64,000 nt of DNA, taken from CAIWHR01 sp963717695 (GTDB taxonomy: Bacteria; Pseudomonadota; Gammaproteobacteria; Burkholderiales; Casimicrobiaceae). Made by a program: the position numbers and the translations under genes. The DNA is taken from assembly GCA_963717695.1 (NCBI GenBank), contig CAVQWR010000007.1, forward strand, positions 620,001-684,000, given 5' to 3'. Below the pieces are notes generated by a model. It searched no databases and was not told the DNA's origin. It worked only from the letters and a program-made list of their open reading frames with translations. Every line of letters starts with the position of its first letter. Position 1 is the stretch's first letter. Positions 53,240 through 64,000 of this stretch are shown piece by piece.

Positions 53240-54735
53240 TCAGCGCCGTCGTCCGCCCATCAGCGAGCCCAGCACGCCGCGGACGATCTCGCGCCCGACG
53301 GTCGAGCCGACCGTGCGCGCCGCACTCTTCGCCATCGCTTCGACCATGCTGTCCTTGCGCCCGCTGCCGCTCATGAGACCGCCGAGCGAGTCCTTGAGCG
53401 AATCCATGAAGCCGCCGCCGACGGGCTTCGCGGGCTCCGTGCCGGCGGTCGACGCTGGCCGCGCGGCCCTTCAGCTTCTCGTAGGCAGATTCGCGATCGA
53501 CGACTTTCTCGTAGACGCCGGCGACGGCCGACCCGGCGATCACCGCGTTGCGTTCTTCGGGCGTCACTGGGCCGATGCGCGTCGCCGGCGGAAGGACGAA
53601 CGCGCGCTCGACGACGTTCGGGCGGCCCTTCTCGTCGAGGAACGACACCAGCGCCTCGCCGACGCCGAGCTCCGTGATGACCTTCTGTACGTCGAGGCCC
53701 GGATTGGCGCGCAGTCGTGTCGGCCGCGGCCTTGACCGCCTTCTGGTCGCGCGGCGTGAACGCGCGCAGCGCGTGCTGCACGCGATTGCCGAGCTGGCCC
53801 AGCACCGTCTCCGGGATGTCGAGCGGATTCTGCGTGACGAAGTAGACGCCCACGCCCTTGGAGCGGATGAGGCGCACGACCTGCTCGATCCTGTTGAGCA
53901 GATTCTTCGGCGCATCGGTGAACAGCAGATGCGCCTCGTCGAAGAAGAACACGAGCTTCGGCTTGTCCGGATCGCCGACTTCGGGCAGCCGCTCGAAGAG
54001 CTCCGCGAGCAGCCACAGCAGCATCGTCGAGTAGAGCTTCGGCGACGCCATCAGCTTGTCGGCGGCAAGAATGTTGACGATGCCCTTGCCGCCGGGGCCC
54101 GTCTGCAGAAGATCGTCGATGTTCAGCATCGGCTCGCCGATGAATTTCTCGGCGCCCTGCTGCTCGAGCGAAAGAAGGCCGCGCTGGATCGCGCCGACCG
54201 ACGCGGCGGACACGTTGCCGTAGTTCGTCTGGAACTGCTGCGCGTTGTCGCCGACGTATTGCAGCGCCGCGCGAAGATCCTTGAGATCGAGCAGCAGCAG
54301 GCCGTTGTCGTCGGCGACCTTGAACACCAGCGTCAGCACGCCTTCCTGCGTCTCGTTGAGGTCGAGCATGCGCGCGAGCAGCAGCGGTCCCATGTCGGAC
54401 ACGGTCGCGCGCACCGGGTGTCCCTGCTCCCCGAACACGTCCCAGAACACGACCGGGCATGCGGCGAACGCGGGCATCTCGGCGCCGATCTGCTTCACGC
54501 GGTCGGCGAGCTTCGCCGACGCGGTCCCGGCCTGGGACATGCCGGCGAGGTCGCCCTTGACGTCGGCCATGAACACCGGCACGCCGATCGCGGAGAACCG
54601 CTCGGCCATCACCTGCAGCGTCACCGTCTTGCCGGTTCCCGTCGCGCCGGTGATGAGACCGTGCCGGTTGGCGAGCGCAGGAAGAAGCTCGAGGTCGCCG
54701 TTGGCCGATTTGGCGATGGGCAGGGGGGAGGTCAT
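53240..54735 (-). CDS. HerA-like DUF853 ATPase, two frameshifts
   Basis: Start ATG 54735 (MTSPLPIAKSANGDLELLPA, GGAG 8 bp upstream). Walker A: HGLITGATGTGKTVTLQVMA; MADVKGDLAGMSQAG; Walker B: KPKLVFFFDEAHLLF; then SKGVGVYFVTQNPLDIPETV, typical of DUF853 family ATPases. The frame breaks twice: T53715 (plus) is extra, after which LRANPGLDVQKVITELGVGE continues; near 53457 one more extra base, after which FMDSLKDSLGGLMSGSGRKD continues to a stop at 53240. Restored length about 498 residues, normal. Function in bacteria is not established; HerA relatives translocate DNA. Confidence 0.82.
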
Positions 54736-54975
54736 CAGCATGCTCCGGCAGGGATCGTTGGCCGGGATATTACCGTGCCGATTATGCCCCGCAGGCGCTT
54801 CCCGGCCGTTGCCAACGCTCGCGGGCGCCCGCATTTGTCGCAAACCCCGCCGCCGCGCGCCGGAAAGCCATTTTTTCGGCCCGCCTTTGCAGGGGCGGCG
54901 CAGCGGTCCCGCCGCATCCAAGGCCTTCATTTCGGCCGGGATTTCTGATAGGATAGCGGGTGGATTGGAGAGGAA

Positions 54976-55003
54976 ATGGGCTGGGCACAGCCCATTTTTT
55001 TTT
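54976..55003 (+). terminator. Intrinsic terminator hairpin in the rimP leader
   Basis: ATGGGCT (54976-54982), loop GGGCAC, AGCCCAT (54989-54995), then a run of nine T. It ends 20 bp before the rimP start. Its place inside the leader of the rimP-nusA-infB operon points to attenuation rather than the end of an upstream gene (the upstream gene is divergent). Confidence 0.75.
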
Positions 55004-55022
55004 GCCGAACCGGTTTTGACAA

Positions 55023-55484
55023 TTGACGAACCTGGCCGAACTGCTGGAACGCACGCTGCCCCCGATGGGGTACGAGCTCGTCGACTGGGAAATGAGCCCA
55101 GGGGCCGGCTCGTCCGCGTCTTCATCGACAGGCCCGAAGGCACGGGCGCCGCCGTCAATGTCGACGACTGCGCGCGGGTCAGCAACCAGCTCACGCGCCT
55201 GTTCGCGGTCGAGAACGTCGACTTCGACCGGCTCGAGGTGTCGTCGCCGGGACTCGACCGGCCGCTCAAGAAGGCGGCGGATTTCGTGCGGTTCGCGGGC
55301 AGCGAGGCCGAATTGAAGCTCGCCACGCCGATCGACAACGCGAAGAAGCTGAAGGGCGTCCTGCGCGGCTGCGCCGACGGCGCCGTCAGCGTGGAAACGG
55401 CGAAAGGCATTGATCACGGTGCCGCTCGCGGAAATCGACCGCGCCCGGCTGGTGCCGAAGATCGAGTGGAGAAGATCGAGATGA
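55023..55484 (+). CDS. rimP: Ribosome maturation factor RimP, frameshifted
   Basis: Frame 1 gives TNLAELLERTLPPMGYELVD; a shift at about 55100 is needed to continue with GRLVRVFIDRPEG and VDDCARVSNQLTRLFAVENV ... EVSSPGLDRPLKKAADFVRF. A second indel near 55411 changes to ITVPLAEIDRARLVPKIEW and a stop at 55482-55484. The start is TTG at 55023 (no clear RBS). The stop overlaps nusA as ATGA. RimP helps 30S maturation. Same order as other betaproteobacteria. Confidence 0.88.
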
Positions 55485-57024
55485 ACACGGAACTGCTGCT
55501 GCTCGTCGATGCGCTTGCGCGCGAGAAGAACGTGCCGAAGGACATCGTGTTCACGGCGCTCGAGTCGGCGCTCGCCTCGGCCACGAAGAAGCGCTTCCCG
55601 ACGAGGAAATCGACGCGCGCGTCTCGATCGACCGCGAGACCGGCGACTACGAGTCGTTCCGGCGCTGGACCGTCGTGCCCGACGAGGAGCACGAGGAGCC
55701 CGCATACCAGCTCGCGATCACCGACGCCGTGGAGCGCGATCCCGAGCTGAAGCTCGGCGACGTGATCGAGGAGCCGCTCGAGCCGATCGAGTTCGGCCGC
55801 ATCGGCGCGCAGGCCGCGAAGCAGGTGATCCTGCAGAAGATCCGCGATGCCGAGCGCGAGCAGATCCTGAACGACTTCCTCGAGCGCGAGGACAATCTGC
55901 TCACCGGCACCGTCAAGCGCATCGAGCGCGGCAACGCGATCGTCGAGTCGGGCCGCATCGAAGGCGTCATCCCGCGCGACCAGCTGATCCCGAAGGAAAT
56001 GCTGCGCGTCGGCGATCGCATCCGTGCGTACGTGACGAAGGTCGACCGCACCGCGAAGGGTCCGCAGCTCATCCTGTCGCGGATCGCGCCCGAGTTCCTG
56101 ATGCGCCTGTTCGAGCTCGAGGTGCCCGAGATCGAGGAAGGCCTGATCGAGATCAAGGCCGCCGCGCGCGACCCCGGCATCCGCGCCAAGATCGCGGTGA
56201 AGTCGAACGATCCGCGGCTCGACCCGCAGGGCACGTGCATCGGCATGCGCGGCTCGCGCGTCACCGCGGTGACCAACGAGCTCGCCGGCGAGCGCGTCGA
56301 CATCATCCTGTTCTCGGAGGATCCGGCCAAGTTCGTCATCAACGCGCTCGCGCCCGCGGAAATCTCGTCGATCGTCGTCGACGAGGAGAAGCACAGCATG
56401 GACGTCGTCGTCGACGAGGAGAATCTCGCGATCGCGATCGGCCGCCTCGGGCAGAACGTGCGGCTCGCCTCCGAGCTCACCGGGTGGGAGCTGAACCTGA
56501 TGAGCGTCGAGGAATCGCAGCAGAAGCACGAGGCGGAAGGCACGCGCCTGCGCGAGCTCTTCATGGACAAGCTCGACGTCGACGAGGAAGTCGCCGACAT
56601 CCTGATCGGCGAGGGCTTCACCTCGCTCGAGGAAGTCGCCTACGTGCCGATCACCGAAATGCTGGAGATCGAGTCGTTCGACGAGGACACGGTCAACGAG
56701 CTGCGCAGCCGCGCGCGCAACGCGCTGCTGACCGAGGCGATCGTCCGCGAGGAATCGGTCGAGAACGTCGAGGAGGCGCTGCTGAACCTCGAGGGGATGG
56801 ACACCGAAATCGCGAGCGACGCTCGCGGCGAACGGCATCACCACGCGCGACGCGCTGGCCGACCTCGCGGTCGACGAGCTGGTCGAGCTGACGCGGCATG
56901 GCCGAGGAGCGCGGCGCAGGACGCTCATCATGAAGGCGCGCGCGCACTGGTTCGACGAAGCGCCGGCGGAGGCGCGCGGCCGAAGGCAAGGCCGCTCGCA
57001 CCGGCCGCGGGATCGCAGCACTGA
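55481..57024 (+). CDS. nusA: Transcription factor NusA, frameshifted
   Basis: Starts MNTELLLLVDALAREKNVPK and runs to ATKKRFP, where an indel at about 55600 breaks it. The downstream frame (ending DTEIASD at about 56820) holds VSIDRETGDYESF-like residues, the S1 domain (GTVKRIERGNAIVESGRIEG), KH1 (VKSNDPRLDPQGTCIGMRGS), KH2 (MDVVVDEENLAIAIGRLGQN) and the first helix-hairpin-helix repeat. Further indels near 56823, 56894, 56918 and 56978 disturb the last HhH repeat. NusA sets pausing, termination and rRNA antitermination. The stop (57022-57024) is my best guess. Confidence 0.88.
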
Positions 57025-57055
57025 CGAGCGGCCCCTGGGCACGCGGGAGACGCGC

Positions 57056-59656
57056 ATGGCGCAGACGACGATCGAACAATTCGCGACCGAGCTCAAGATG
57101 CCGGCGGGCGCCTGCTGGAGCAGCTCGGCAGGGCCGGGCGTCGCCGGCAAGAAGGAGGGCGACAAGCTCTCCGAGGTGGACAAGACCAAGCTGCTCGAAT
57201 ATCTGCAGAAGCAGCACGGCGCCGCCGGCGAGCCGAAGAAGAAGATCACGCTGACGCGCAAGCAGACGACCGAGATCAAGGCCGCCGGTTCCACCGGCAA
57301 GGCGCGGACGATCCAGGTCGAGGTGCGCAAGAAGCGCGTCTTCGTGAAGCGCGACGAGACCGAAGTCGTGCGCCGCCGGTCGAGGAGGCGCCCGCGCCGG
57401 CTGTCGCCGCGCCGGTGATCACGCCCGAGGAGCTCGCCGCGCGCGCCGCCGAGGAGAAGAAGGCGCAGGAGCTGATCGCGCGGCAGCAGGAAGAGATCCA
57501 GCAGAAGCAGCAGCAGGCAGAGAAGCGCAAGACCAAGAAGGAAAAGGAAGCCGAGGAAGCGGCGGCGAAGGCGGCTGCCGAAGCGGCAGCGGCGGAAGCC
57601 GCGAAGGCGGCGGAGGCTGCCAAGGCGACGCGAAGCGCCGGCGCGGCAAGGCGAAGCCCGCGGCGGAAGGCACGCTGCATCGTCCGGCGGCGAAGCCCGG
57701 CGAGAAGCCGCGCGCGCTCAAGAAGAGCGGCACCGCGTTCCAGGAAGAAGCGGCGCGCCGCCGCGCGCTCAAGCTGCGCGGCGACGTCACCGGCGGTCGC
57801 CGGCGACCGGCGGCTGGCGGCAGCCGAAGGTCGGCGCGCGCCGGCACGACGAGGAGGGCGGCGACAGCCGGCACGCGGCGCCAGCCGGCCCGATCGTCCG
57901 CGACGTGACGGTGCCGGAGACGATCTCCGTCGCCGATCTCGCGCACAAGATGTCGGTGAAGGCCGCCGAGGTCATCAAGGCCCTGATGAAGATGGGCCGA
58001 TGGTCACGATCAATCAGGTGCTCGACCAGGAAACCGCGATGATCGTGGTCGAGGAAATGGGCCACAAGGCGATGCCCGCCAAGCTCGACGAGCCCGGATG
58101 CGCTGCTGGCCGAGTCCGAGCAGCGACGACTGTCGACGCCGAGCCGCGTGCCGCCGGTCGTCACCGTGATGGGCCACGTCGACCACGGCAAGACGTCGCT
58201 GCTCGACATCCATCCGCCGCGCCCGCGTCGCGAGCGGCGAGGCGGGCGGCATCACGCAGCACATCGGCGCGTACCACGTGCAGACGAGCAAGGGCGTGAT
58301 CACGTTCCTCGACACGCCGGGCCACGAGGCGTTCACGGCGATGCGCGCGCGCGGCGCCAAGGTCACGGACATCGTCGTGCTGGTCGTCGCGGCCGACGAC
58401 GGCGTGATGCCGCAGACGAAGGAAGCGATCGCGCACGCGAAGGCGGGCAACGTGCCGCTGGTCGTCGCGATCAACAAGATCGACAAGCCCGAGGCGAACG
58501 CCGACCGCGTGAAGCAGGAGCTCGTCGCCGAGAGCGTGATCCCCGAGGAATACGGCGGCGAGGTGCAGTTCATCCCGGTGTCGGCGAAGACCGGCGAGGG
58601 CATCGACGCGCTGCTCGACGCGATCCTGCTGCAGGCCGAGGTGCTGGAGCTGAAGGCGCCGAAGGATGCGCCGGCGAAGGGCATCGTCATCGAGTCGCGC
58701 CTCGACAAGGGCAAGGGCCCGGTCGCGACGGTGCTCGTGCAGTCCGGGCACGCTGAAGCGCGGCGACATCGTGCTCGCCGGCGCGGTGTTCGGCCGCGTG
58801 CGCGCGATGACCGACGAGAACGGCAAGAGCGGTCACCGCCGCCGGGCCGGCGATTCCCGGTCGAGATCCAGGGCCTGTCCGACGTGCCGCTCGCCGGCGA
58901 AGAGGTGATGGTGCTGGGCGACGAGCGCAAGGCGCGCGAGATCGCGCTGTTCCGCCAGGGCAAGTTCCGCGACGTGAAGCTCGCGAAGCAGCAGGCGGCG
59001 AAGCTCGAGAACATGTTCGACCAGATGGCCGAGGACGCGATCAAGTCGCTCGCGCTCATCGTCAAGGCCGACGTGCAGGGCAGCTACGAGGCGCTGACGC
59101 AGGCGCTGACGAAGCTGTCCACCGACGAGGTGAAGGTCAACATCGTGCACGCGGCCGTCGGCGGCATCACCGAGTCCGACATCAACCTCGCGCTGGCGTC
59201 GAAGGCGGTCGTCATCGGCTTCAACGTGCGTGCCGACGTCGCCGCGCGCAAGCTGGCCGAGCACAGCGGCGTCGACATCCGCTACTACAACATCATCTAC
59301 GACGCGGTCGACGAGGTGAAGGCGGCGCTGTCGGGCATGCTCGCGCCGGAGAAGAAGGAAAGCCAGATCGGCCTCGTCGAGGTGCGCGAGGTCTACAAGA
59401 TCTCGAAGGTCGGCACGGTCGCCGGCTGCTACGTGCTCGGAGGGCATCGTCAAGCGCGGCGCGCAGGTGCGCGTGCTGCGCGACAACGTCGTGATCCACG
59501 ACGGCGAGCTCGATTCGCTGAAGCGCTTCAAGGACGACGTGCGCGAGGTGAAAGGCGGGCTTCGAGTGCGGGCTGTCGATCAAGGACTTCAACGACCTCG
59601 AGAAGGGCGACCAGCTCGAGGTCTACGAAATCGTCGAGGTGTCGCGGACTTTGTAA
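57056..59656 (+). CDS. infB: Translation initiation factor IF-2, multiple frameshifts
   Basis: Starts MAQTTIEQFATELKMPAGA with RBS GGGAGA. At least ten indels are needed to read it (two compensating near 57112/57136; others near 57370, 57628, 57800, 58000, 58095, 58207, 58755, 58835, 59443, 59562). Recognisable parts in order: acidic/basic N region (EEIQQKQQQAEKRKTKKEKE), SVADLAHKMSVKAAEVIKAL, G domain VTVMGHVDHGKTSLLD, FLDTPGHEAFTAMRARGAKV, AINKIDKPEAN, C1/C2 parts (SDINLALASKAVVIGFNVRA), and VEVSRTL at the end. IF-2 places initiator tRNA on the 30S subunit. An essential gene cannot be this broken, so errors are likely. Confidence 0.92.
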
Positions 59657-59937
59657 TTGTGGCGCCGGGCGCCGCGCTGCTGCGCGTCCCGTCTCCTTTG
59701 TTGCTCGCCGCGCCGATGCTCGCCGTACCTGTTCGTACTATCTCGCATCGGCTCGGCGCGCTGCCGCGGATACGGGCCTGCTCGCAACGCGCGTCCGCCT
59801 CGGCGGATACGTCACGATAGCCTGAGGAGTTCACGCGGTGAGACCTAGCGTCGCGCCGCCGATGCGCCCCTCCTTGCAGACAAGCCTTCGACCCTCGTCA
59901 TATATGCAACGCCGGGAGAGGCCTGGAGTAATCCATC

Positions 59938-60305
59938 ATGAAGAAGACGAGTCAGCGCGCAAGGCGGGTCGGCGACGAGATCCAGCGCGAGCTGGCGGAG
60001 CTGCTGCGCGATGAAGTGAAGGATCCGCGCGTCGGCCGGGTGACGATCACCGGCGTCGAGGTGACGTCGGATCTTTCGCACGCGAAGATCTTCATCACGC
60101 ACCTCGCCGGCCGCGAGCACGCGAACGAGGCGGTGAGCGCGCTGCAGCACACGGCCGGCTTCCTGCGCACGTCGCTGTCGCGCCGGCTCAAGCTCTATTC
60201 GGTGCCCCAGCTTCACTTCGCCTACGACGATTCGATCGAGTCCGGCATGAGATGTCGCAGCTGATCGACGACGCGGTGGCGGCCGACCGCAAGCAGTCGA
60301 GCTGA
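59938..60305 (+). CDS. rbfA: Ribosome-binding factor A, one frameshift
   Basis: MKKTSQRARRVGDEIQRELA, then KDPRVGRVTITGVEVTSDLS and LRTSLSRRLKLYSVPQLHFA. A missing base near 60250 (ATG-AG-ATG) breaks it; restoring it gives SQLIDDAVAADRKQSS and a stop at 60303-60305. Total about 122 residues, normal. RbfA acts in late 30S assembly. The gap to infB is 281 bp, longer than usual. Confidence 0.9.
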
Positions 60306-60377
60306 CCGCCTGCGGGGCGGGCCGCCGGCGCGGAACAGCTTCCGCATTCGCGCGCCGCCGCGCCGTTCTCATCACGC

Positions 60378-61323
60378 ATGCCTTCACCTATGCCCGAAAC
60401 ACCTGCGGCGCGCCCCGTGCGCGCGCCGCGCCGGCGCGTCGACGGTGTGCTCGTGCTCGACAAGCCCGTCGGGGCTCTCGTCCAACGCGGCACTGCAGCG
60501 CGCGCAGCCGGCTGTACGCGGCGGAAAAGGCCGGGCATACCGGGAACGCTCGACCCGCTGGCGTCGGGGCTCCTGCCGCTCTGCTTCGGCGACGCGACCA
60601 AGTTCGCGCAGGCGCTGCTCGATTCGCGACAAGGAATACATCGCGACGGTGCGCTTCGGCATCGCGACGACAACCGGCGATGCCGAGGGAAGCGAAACGG
60701 AGCGCGGGCGCGGCGATTTCGCGCGCGAGGAAATCGAGCGCGTGCTGCCGGCGTTCATTGGCGCGATCGAGCAGATCCCGCCGCGACACTCCGCGCTCAA
60801 GTACCAGGGACGCAACTACTACGAATATGCGCGCGACGGCGTCGAGATCCCGCGTGCGGCGCGCAGCGTCATCATTCACGAGCTGCGCGTCGTCGAGTGC
60901 ACCCCGCCGGATGTCGTGCTTCACGTCAGATGCAGCAAGGGCACCTATATCCGCGTGCTGGCCGAGGACATCGGCCGGGCGCTGGGGAGCTGCGCGCACC
61001 TCGCCGCATTGCGGCGGACCGCCACCGGGCCGTTCGCCCTCGCGGGCGCGGTGACCCTCGACGCGCTGGAGGCGTTGTCCCCCGCGGCGCGCGACGCGCT
61101 GCTGCAGCCGTCGGACGTGCTGGTCGGGGCGATGCCGCGGCAGGACGTCGACCATGTCGGCGCGCGTGCGCTGCGGCAGGGGAAACGCGTGGGCGCCGTC
61201 GATCCCGTCGCGCGCGGCCGGTTCCGCTGCTATGGGCCGAATTCCGAATTCCTGGGCATTGTCGAATGCTCGGGCGGCGAGTTGCGGCCGGTTCGACTGC
61301 TGCGCACCGACGCGAGTGCCTGA
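60378..61323 (+). CDS. truB: tRNA pseudouridine-55 synthase TruB, multiple frameshifts
   Basis: N-terminus VDGVLVLDKPVG, then LSSNAALQRA, GTLDPLASGLLPLCFGDATK (catalytic Asp in T-L-D-P-L-A-S-G), KYQGRNYYEYARDGVEIPRA, CSKGTYIRVLAEDIGRALGS. Four extra bases near 60475, 60508, 60549 and 60631 must be removed. From 60640 the frame is intact to the stop at 61321-61323. It makes pseudouridine 55 in the T loop. An alternative start is ATG 60390. Confidence 0.9.
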
Positions 61324-61348
61324 GCCGCGCGGCGCGCCGGTTTAGCGC

Positions 61349-61378
61349 TTGAATCCTAAGCGTTTTTCAGGCTATAAT
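61349..61378 (+). promoter_or_regulatory. rpsO promoter
   Basis: TTGAAT (61349-61354), 18-bp spacer, TATAAT (61373-61378), 73 bp before the rpsO ATG. Confidence 0.65.
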
Positions 61379-61451
61379 TATTGTCTTTGCCAAGCGCAAC
61401 GACAGCGAACCCAACCGAGCCGGATTACCGAAGAGAACGAGGAAGAGGCAA

Positions 61452-61721
61452 TGTCAGTAAACGTGCAGGAAAAGGCGAAAGTCATCGCCGACGTATCAGC
61501 GGGCATACGGGCGACACCGGTTCGCCCGAAGTGCAGATCGCGCTGCTCACGGCGCGCATCAACGGCCTCAACGATCATTTCAAGACCAACGTCAAGGACC
61601 ACCACTCGCGGCGCGGTCTGCTGCGGATGGTGTCGCGCCGCCGCAAGCTGCTCGACTATCTGAAGTCGCGCAACGCGGACAGCTACCGCACCTGATCGAC
61701 AAGCTCGGCCTGCGCAAGTAA
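61452..61721 (+). CDS. rpsO: Ribosomal protein S15, frameshifted
   Basis: Starts MSVNVQEKAKVIAD; then SPEVQIALLTARINGLNDHF and DHHSRRGLLRMVSRRRKLLD, ending LIDKLGLRK at 61719-61721. Indels near 61492 and 61508 (extra bases) and near 61692 (missing base) must be corrected. Restored length 89 residues, normal for S15. It binds 16S rRNA helix 22 and is often autoregulated by its leader; no such structure was checked. Confidence 0.92.
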
Positions 61722-61900
61722 GCGCGGCGGAACGGTCGCATGGCCACGCAAGGGCTCGCAAAACCGCGCCGCGCGCGCGCAATGCGCCGCCAGTTCGCCT
61801 ACGGGGATCCGCGGCACTCGCCGCCGATCCGATAATTTCACCGCCAATGGCCGCGCCGATCGAGCGCGGCCATTTGTCATTTCAACGCATTGAGGACACC

Positions 61901-64000
61901 GTGAACCCAACCAAGAAATCGATTCCCTACGGGCGCCACACGCTGACGCTCGAAACCGGCGAAATCGCCCGCCAGGCCGGCGGCGCCGTGATGGTCAGCC
62001 TCGACGACACCGTCGTGCTGGTCACCGCCGTCGCGCGCACGACGGCCAAGGCCGGACAGGAGTTCTTTCCGCTGACCGTCGACTACCAGGAAAAGACGTT
62101 CGCCGCGGGCAAGATCCCCGGCGGCTTCTTCAAGCGCGAAGGGCGCCCGTCGGAAAAGGAGACGCTGACCTCGCGCCTCATCGACCGCCCGATCCGTCCG
62201 CTCTTTCCGGACGGCTTCTACAACGAAGTGCAGGTCATCGCGACGGTGCTGTCGGTGGATCCCGAGATCGATCCCGACATCCCCGCGATGATCGGCGCGT
62301 CCGCGGCGCTGATGCTCTCGGGCGTCCCGTTCAACGGCCCGATCGGCGCGGCGCGCGTCGGCTATGTCGACGGCCAGTACGTGCTCAATCCGACCAAGAC
62401 CGAGCTCGCGACGTCGTCGCTCAATCTCGTCGTCGCCGGCACCGAAGCCGCCGTGCTGATGGTCGAATCCGAAGCGAACGAGCTGCCCGAGGAAGTGATG
62501 CTGGGCGCCGTCGTGTACGGCCACCAGCAGCAGCAGGCGGCGATCAAGCGATCCACGAGCTGATCGAAGCGGCCGGCAAGCCGCTGTGGGACTGGAAGCC
62601 GCGCCGCCAAGGACGAGGCGATGATCGCCAAGGTCACCGGCGGTGGCCGACGCCGCGCTGCGCGAGGCCTATCAGCTGCGCTCGAAGCAGGCGCGCCAGC
62701 AGCGCCTGAAGGACATCTACGCCAAGGTCGCGGCCGAATGCATCCCGGCCGACGCGCCGGCAGGCTACGCGAACCAGGTCAACAACTTCGTGTTCGAGCT
62801 CGAAGCGAAGATCGTCCGCAACCAGATTCTCTCCGGCGAGCCGCGCATCGACGGCCGCGACACGCGCACCGTGCGCCCGATCACCATCCGCACCGGCGTG
62901 CTGCCGCGCACGCACGGCTCGGCGCTCTTCACGCGCGGCGAGACGCAGGCGATGGTCGTCGCCACGCTCGGCACCGCGCGCGACGAGCAGATCATCGACG
63001 CGCTGATGGGCGAATACCGCGACCGCTTCATGCTCCACTACAACATGCCTCCGTACGCCACCGGCGAAACCGGACGCGTCGGCTCGCCGAAGCGCCGCGA
63101 AATCGGCCACGGCCGCCTCGCCAAGCGCGCGCTGCTCGCCGTGCTGCCGACGGCCGAGGAGTTCGCGTACTCGATGCGCGTCGTCTCGGAGATCACCGAG
63201 TCGAACGGCAGCTCGTCGATGGCGTCGGTCTGCGGCGGCAGCCTCGCGCTGATGGACGCCGGCGTGCCGACCAAGGCGCACGTCGCCGGCATCGCGATGG
63301 GCCTCATCAAGGACGGCAACCGCTTCGCCGTGCTGACCGACATCCTCGGCGACGAGGATCATCTCGGCGACATGGACTTCAAGGTGGCCGGCACCGACCG
63401 CGGCGTCACCGCGCTGCAGATGGACATCAAGATCCAGGGCATCACCAAGGAAATCATGGCGGTCGCGCTGTCGCAGGCGCGCGAGGGCCGGATGCACATC
63501 CTGCACCTGATGCAGCAGGCGCTGCCGCACGCGCGCACCGAGGTCTCGCAGCACGCGCCGCGGATGATGACGTTCAAGATCAACCCGGAGAAGATCCGCG
63601 ACGTGATCGGCAAGGGCGGCGCGGTGATCCGTGCGCTGACCGAGGAAACCGGCACCACGATCGACATCCAGGACGACGGCACGATCACGATCGCGTCGGT
63701 CAACGCCGACGCGTGCAACGTGGCGCGCAAGCGCATCGAGGACATCACGGCGGAAGTCGAAGTGGGCCGCATCTACGAAGGCACGGTGCTGCGCCTGCTC
63801 GACTTCGGCGCGATCGTCCAGGTCCTGCCGGGCAAGGACGGCCTGCTGCACATTTCGCAGATCGCGAAGGAGCGCGTCAACCAGGTCTCCGACTACGTGA
63901 AGGAAGGCCAGGTCGTGCGCGTCAAGGTGCTCGAGGCCGACGACAAGGGCCGACTGCGCCTGTCGATGAAGGCGGCGGCCGAAGATGCGGCCGCACCTGC
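61901..64000 (+). CDS. pnp: Polynucleotide phosphorylase (3' end outside window), frameshifted
   Basis: GTG start at 61901 with RBS GAGGA: VNPTKKSIPYGRHTLTLETG. Catalytic-core parts: FFKREGRPSEKETLTSRLID, RPIRPLFPDGFYNEVQVIAT; second RNase PH domain: GVLPRTHGSALFTRGETQAM, MASVCGGSLALMDAGVPTKA; then the KH domain (EKIRDVIGKGGAVIRALTEE) and the S1 domain (GRIYEGTVLRLLDFGAIVQV). Indels near 62551 (missing base), 62605 and 62640 (extra bases). It continues beyond 64000. PNPase degrades RNA by phosphorolysis. Gene order rpsO-pnp is conserved. Confidence 0.93.

Noticed and set aside
55100..62660. Programmed frameshifting or gene decay in the rimP-pnp cluster
   Set aside because: Indels are many, scattered, have no slippery sequences in common, and hit essential genes in conserved order; consensus error is simpler.

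Overview
The window is GC-rich chromosomal DNA with a complete rRNA operon (16S, tRNA-Ile(GAT), tRNA-Ala(TGC), 23S, 5S). The 16S sequence and the gene content look like a betaproteobacterium, probably an environmental Burkholderiales/Nitrosomonadales-type lineage; I cannot place it to genus. I see no prophage, transposase or CRISPR array.

Layout. 1-3.2 kb: a divergent ArsR-type regulator, NIPSNAP and ABM small proteins, and a LytS/LytR-type two-component pair. 3.7-14.7 kb: mostly envelope and periplasmic single genes (bactofilin, HEPN-like, DUF4124, thioredoxin-like, lipoprotein, 2OG-Fe(II) oxygenase, methyltransferase, degenerate PCu(A)C protein, RCC1-repeat protein, Tat-type multicopper oxidase, secreted W-Y-T-Y-D repeat protein). 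14.9-23.5 kb: a regulatory block with a GAF-PP2C phosphatase, RsbW-like kinase, STAS protein, ECF sigma factor, an anti-sigma-like membrane protein with 42 hexapeptide repeats, a 979-residue protease/propeller/barrel protein, three 104-bp tandem repeats and a PrsW protease. 23.5-28.1 kb: a secreted alpha/beta hydrolase sharing the W-Y-T-Y-D domain, a cupin, a RuBisCO-like protein and a MarR regulator.

28.3-37.4 kb: a tightly packed operon resembling 4-hydroxybenzoyl-CoA reductase (three subunits, including the 4Fe-4S loop of the FAD subunit), followed by a 1191-residue iron-sulfur flavoprotein built like NfnB fused to NfnA, and a benzoate-CoA-ligase-like enzyme. A perfect inverted repeat overlaps the -35 box of its promoter and is a likely MarR operator. 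Together the genes suggest aromatic acid activation to a CoA thioester, reductive dehydroxylation, and a dedicated low-potential electron supply. 37.6-43.3 kb: CBS protein, serC, serA-like, and two LpxL-type acyltransferases around a tiny lipoprotein and a phosphopantetheinyl transferase.

43.4-49.4 kb: the rRNA operon. Its 23S gene is about 3.1 kb because helices 25 and 45 carry long stem-forming insertions. 49.4-54.7 kb (minus strand): a large M11-like metalloprotease with Ig-like and dockerin domains and a HerA-like DUF853 ATPase. 55.0-64 kb: rimP-nusA-infB-rbfA-truB-rpsO-pnp in conserved order.

Quality warning: from about 51.9 to 62.7 kb almost every gene, including essential ones, is broken by single-base indels, mostly extra bases. 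Outside that stretch I found only two (near 8022 and 16468). I read these as consensus errors and give gene spans across the breaks.
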